From CAYLMG01 sp964464635 (GTDB lineage: Bacteria; Planctomycetota; Phycisphaerae; Sedimentisphaerales; Anaerobacaceae), in the NCBI GenBank assembly GCA_964464635.1, contig CAYXGT010000110.1, forward strand, positions 1 to 6,980: DNA of 6,980 nt. The letters are read 5' to 3'. Shown in pieces: positions 5,658-6,980 of this stretch. Below the pieces are notes generated by a model. It had not been told where the DNA came from and ran no database searches. It worked only from the letters and a program-made list of their open reading frames with translations. Positions within the stretch are counted from its first letter, which is position 1. Each line of letters starts with the position of its first letter. The translations under genes were made by a program, and so were the position numbers.

Positions 5658-6254
5658 TTAAGAGAATAAATCCTTTGCCAGCTCGATTTCCAAATCTCTC
5701 TTAGCCTCTTCGAGCAGTACGTTAACAGAGGCGTTGGTTTTAATTTTGCCGCGTTTTAATATGAAGCCGGCGGTGATGTCCTGTTTTTTGTCCGACAGTT
5801 TTAGTTCAGCTTTTTTGCCGCCTTTCTTTTGAAGAGTATCGTTTATTTGGCTGACAAAATCAGCATTTATTCGGGATTCCTTTTTTCCAACGATGACTTC
5901 CTCGGTTCCGGTTTGGACGGCTTTTAGCATAAGTTTTGTCATCAGGTTTTTATGCTCTTCGTCGGGCAGTTTTTCTAATTGTTTTTTTGCATCTTCGAAA
6001 AGACCGCCGAGGATTTTTCTTTTTTCAGCGAGGGCTTCTTTTGCAAGCTTCATTCTTGCCTCTGCGAGCAGGTGAGCTTTCTTTTCGTCGGCGGCCTTTT
6101 TTGCAAGCGAGCCGGTTTCTTTTTCGTAATCGCTTAACTGCTTATTAAAGGCTTTTTGCCCGGAGGCGATTTGCTCCTCTTTTTGTTTTATTATTTTTTC
6201 AGCCTCTTCTTTTGCATCCGAGAGTATTTTTTCTATGACCTGTTCAGCTTCCAT
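5658..6254 (-). CDS. ntpE: V/A-type ATPase subunit E (peripheral stalk)
   Basis: This 198-residue soluble protein is one half of the peripheral stalk that links the A3B3 head to subunit I and stops it rotating. Residues 1 to about 100 are rich in K, E, A and Q with heptad-like spacing, as expected for the long stalk helix (coiled coil with the small G/H subunit). The rest is the globular domain that binds the top of the head. The C-terminal stretch around residues 160-198 (GFILKRGKI, then N-A-S-V, then a helix ending D-L-F-S) is typical of the family. Length is normal. It starts 38 nt after ntpK; the only Shine-Dalgarno candidate is a weak CGGA (6263-6266) 8 nt before the ATG. Its stalk partner gene is not in the window and is expected upstream of ntpI. 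The identification is firm from C-terminal motif, helix pattern and position. Confidence 0.93.
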   Translation of the reverse strand: MEAEQVIEKILSDAKEEAEKIIKQKEEQIASGQKAFNKQLSDYEKETGSLAKKAADEKKAHLLAEARMKLAKEALAEKRKILGGLFEDAKKQLEKLPDEEHKNLMTKLMLKAVQTGTEEVIVGKKESRINADFVSQINDTLQKKGGKKAELKLSDKKQDITAGFILKRGKIKTNASVNVLLEEAKRDLEIELAKDLFS

Positions 6255-6292
6255 AATTGTTATCCGTATTTATAGTTAAGGGCATTTTTTAA

Positions 6293-6799
6293 TCAGACGG
6301 CTGCAGCGACGGGTGCGGGCCAGCTTATGCCGAACCAGAGAATAAACAGTGTCACCAGCAGACCGAGGATAGCGTAGATTTCGACCATAACTGCATAAAC
6401 GACGCCTGCTTTGAAGGCCATTTCCGGCCTGTTTGCCGCCATCAGGATACCGCCGGCGCAGACCTTGCCCTGCTGAATAGCGCTAAAGAGTCCTGCGATT
6501 GCAATGGGCAGACACGCGACGAGTATCTGCAGGCCGAGCTTGAAGCTTATTTCCTCACTGAGGCCTCCGCCGAAGAAATTGAGCTTCAGCATAACAATGA
6601 AGGCCCCTAAAAAGCCGTAAAAGCCCTGCGTTCCCGGCAGGACGACCATAATGAACATCTGGCCGTATCTTTCGGGTTTCTCGCTTAGCACTCCTGTGGC
6701 ACTTCTGCCGGCAATACTGATTCCGAATGCAGAACCGACACCCGCGAGAAAAGCGGCTAATCCGGCACCCAATAATGCCAATGCCATTCCGTACTCCAT
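6293..6799 (-). CDS. ntpK: V/A-type ATPase subunit K (rotor ring c subunit, two hairpins)
   Basis: This 168-residue proteolipid forms the ion-carrying rotor ring in the membrane. It has four hydrophobic helices, roughly residues 4-30, 48-72, 86-108 and 131-156, arranged as two related hairpins of the duplicated V-type c subunit. Only the second hairpin has the ion-binding carboxylate, E140 in V-E-I-Y-A. The first hairpin has Q58 at the matching place in L-P-G-T-Q-G. Residues L54, T57, Q58, Q110 and E140 match the five Na+ ligands of E. hirae NtpK (L61, T64, Q65, Q110, E139), and Y61 matches its Y68. From family knowledge this suggests Na+ rather than H+ transport; that is inference. A Shine-Dalgarno GAGAGG (6808-6813) lies 8 nt before the chosen ATG. 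A second ATG at codon 5 would shorten helix 1 and has worse spacing. The stop is TGA; the other complete genes of the operon end in TAA. A short Pro/Ala-rich hydrophobic end extends slightly past the last helix. Confidence 0.96.
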   Translation of the reverse strand: MEYGMALALLGAGLAAFLAGVGSAFGISIAGRSATGVLSEKPERYGQMFIMVVLPGTQGFYGFLGAFIVMLKLNFFGGGLSEEISFKLGLQILVACLPIAIAGLFSAIQQGKVCAGGILMAANRPEMAFKAGVVYAVMVEIYAILGLLVTLFILWFGISWPAPVAAAV

Positions 6800-6830
6800 A
6801 CCTGTAACCTCTCTTTCTTAAAAAATACTT

Positions 6831-6980
6831 TTAAGTTTTCTTTACGTAAGTGTATTTGTATTCTTTCGACAGCGGTTTGAATTCTCTGCCGCCGCCTATC
6901 AAAAACTTCGGGAAGAACTCAACGTACTGCAATCGAAGAGTATGCACGAAAGCGCTGAGAATTGCCAGCAGCAGGTTGAA
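6831..6980 (-). CDS. ntpI: V/A-type ATPase subunit I, C-terminal end only (partial, cut by window edge)
   Basis: The frame is open from the window edge and gives 49 residues before a TAA stop. The residues H-T-L-R-L-Q-Y-V-E-F-F, followed by a GGGREFKPL stretch, are the characteristic last transmembrane helix and C-terminal tail of subunit I (the family of yeast Vph1 subunit a). The arginine in the H-x-L-R-L motif is the conserved basic residue of the last membrane helix. Subunit I is a membrane protein that forms the ion half-channels beside the K ring; its N-terminal half, outside this window, joins the peripheral stalks. The usual length is about 650 residues, so more than nine tenths of the gene is missing. 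Truncation is by the window, not by mutation. The next gene, ntpK, starts 31 nt downstream. The ORF is short, but the motif makes the identity fairly certain. Confidence 0.9.
   Translation of the reverse strand, partial: FNLLLAILSAFVHTLRLQYVEFFPKFLIGGGREFKPLSKEYKYTYVKKT

Noticed and set aside
6255..6266. AATTGTTATCCG, identical to half of the E. coli lac operator, just before ntpE
   Set aside because: Only one half matches and the symmetric half is absent. It sits inside an operon gap with no promoter, and a 12-bp match of this kind is likely chance.
273..6980. An F-type ATP synthase operon
   Set aside because: The A subunit carries the V/A-specific inserted region at about residues 110-190. 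Subunits C (AC39), D, E, I and a four-helix K have no direct counterparts in F-type operons.
1..6980. CRISPR arrays, tRNA or rRNA genes, insertion sequences or phage genes
   Set aside because: I saw no regularly spaced repeats, cloverleaf-like stretches, transposase-like frames or terminal repeats flanking genes. The few repeats found are short and confined to positions 1-159 and to the ntpB tail.

Overview
The window is almost entirely one operon on the minus strand. It encodes a bacterial V/A-type (rotary, vacuolar/archaeal-type) ATPase. In transcription order, from the right edge to the left, the genes are the 3' end of subunit I, then K (rotor c ring), E (peripheral stalk), C (rotor-to-stalk socket), F (central stalk, ntpG), A (catalytic), B (nucleotide-binding, non-catalytic) and D (central shaft). 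This I-K-E-C-G-A-B-D order matches the Enterococcus hirae ntp operon. It is also the arrangement of the Thermus-type operon, so the missing small peripheral-stalk gene and the rest of subunit I should lie just beyond position 6980.

The genes work as one machine. A3B3 is the hexamer that hydrolyses or makes ATP. D and F form the rotating shaft. C seats the shaft on the K ring. I holds the ion half-channels next to the ring, and E (with its missing partner) holds the hexamer still. Spacing is tight: 31, 38, 11, 26, 48 and 22 nt between successive genes, then an 11-nt overlap of B and D. This supports co-transcription. Most genes have a recognisable Shine-Dalgarno sequence; ntpC does not. All the functional residues I could check are present: the Walker motifs in A, the degenerate P-loop and arginine finger in B, and the TM8 arginine in I. 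Subunit K carries every residue that binds Na+ in the E. hirae ring, so Na+ coupling is the best guess.

Positions 1-272, downstream of ntpD, hold no gene that I can support. I see no convincing intrinsic terminator there. It is AT-rich and full of inverted repeats. It contains two overlapping sigma70-like promoters pointing left, out of the window, each associated with a palindromic or inverted repeat. It probably holds the control region of a neighbouring minus-strand gene.

The organism is a bacterium with intermediate GC content. A complete two-hairpin-K V/A-ATPase occurs in several anaerobic or host-associated lineages (Firmicutes, Spirochaetes, the Planctomycetes/Verrucomicrobia/Chlamydiae group and others). 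I lean weakly towards the last group but cannot place it from this sequence. Overall this is a well-known system. The less ordinary points are the lysine-rich tail of subunit B, the Na+-type rotor site, an AT hairpin with a U tract between ntpG and ntpA, and the palindromic promoter cluster at the left edge.
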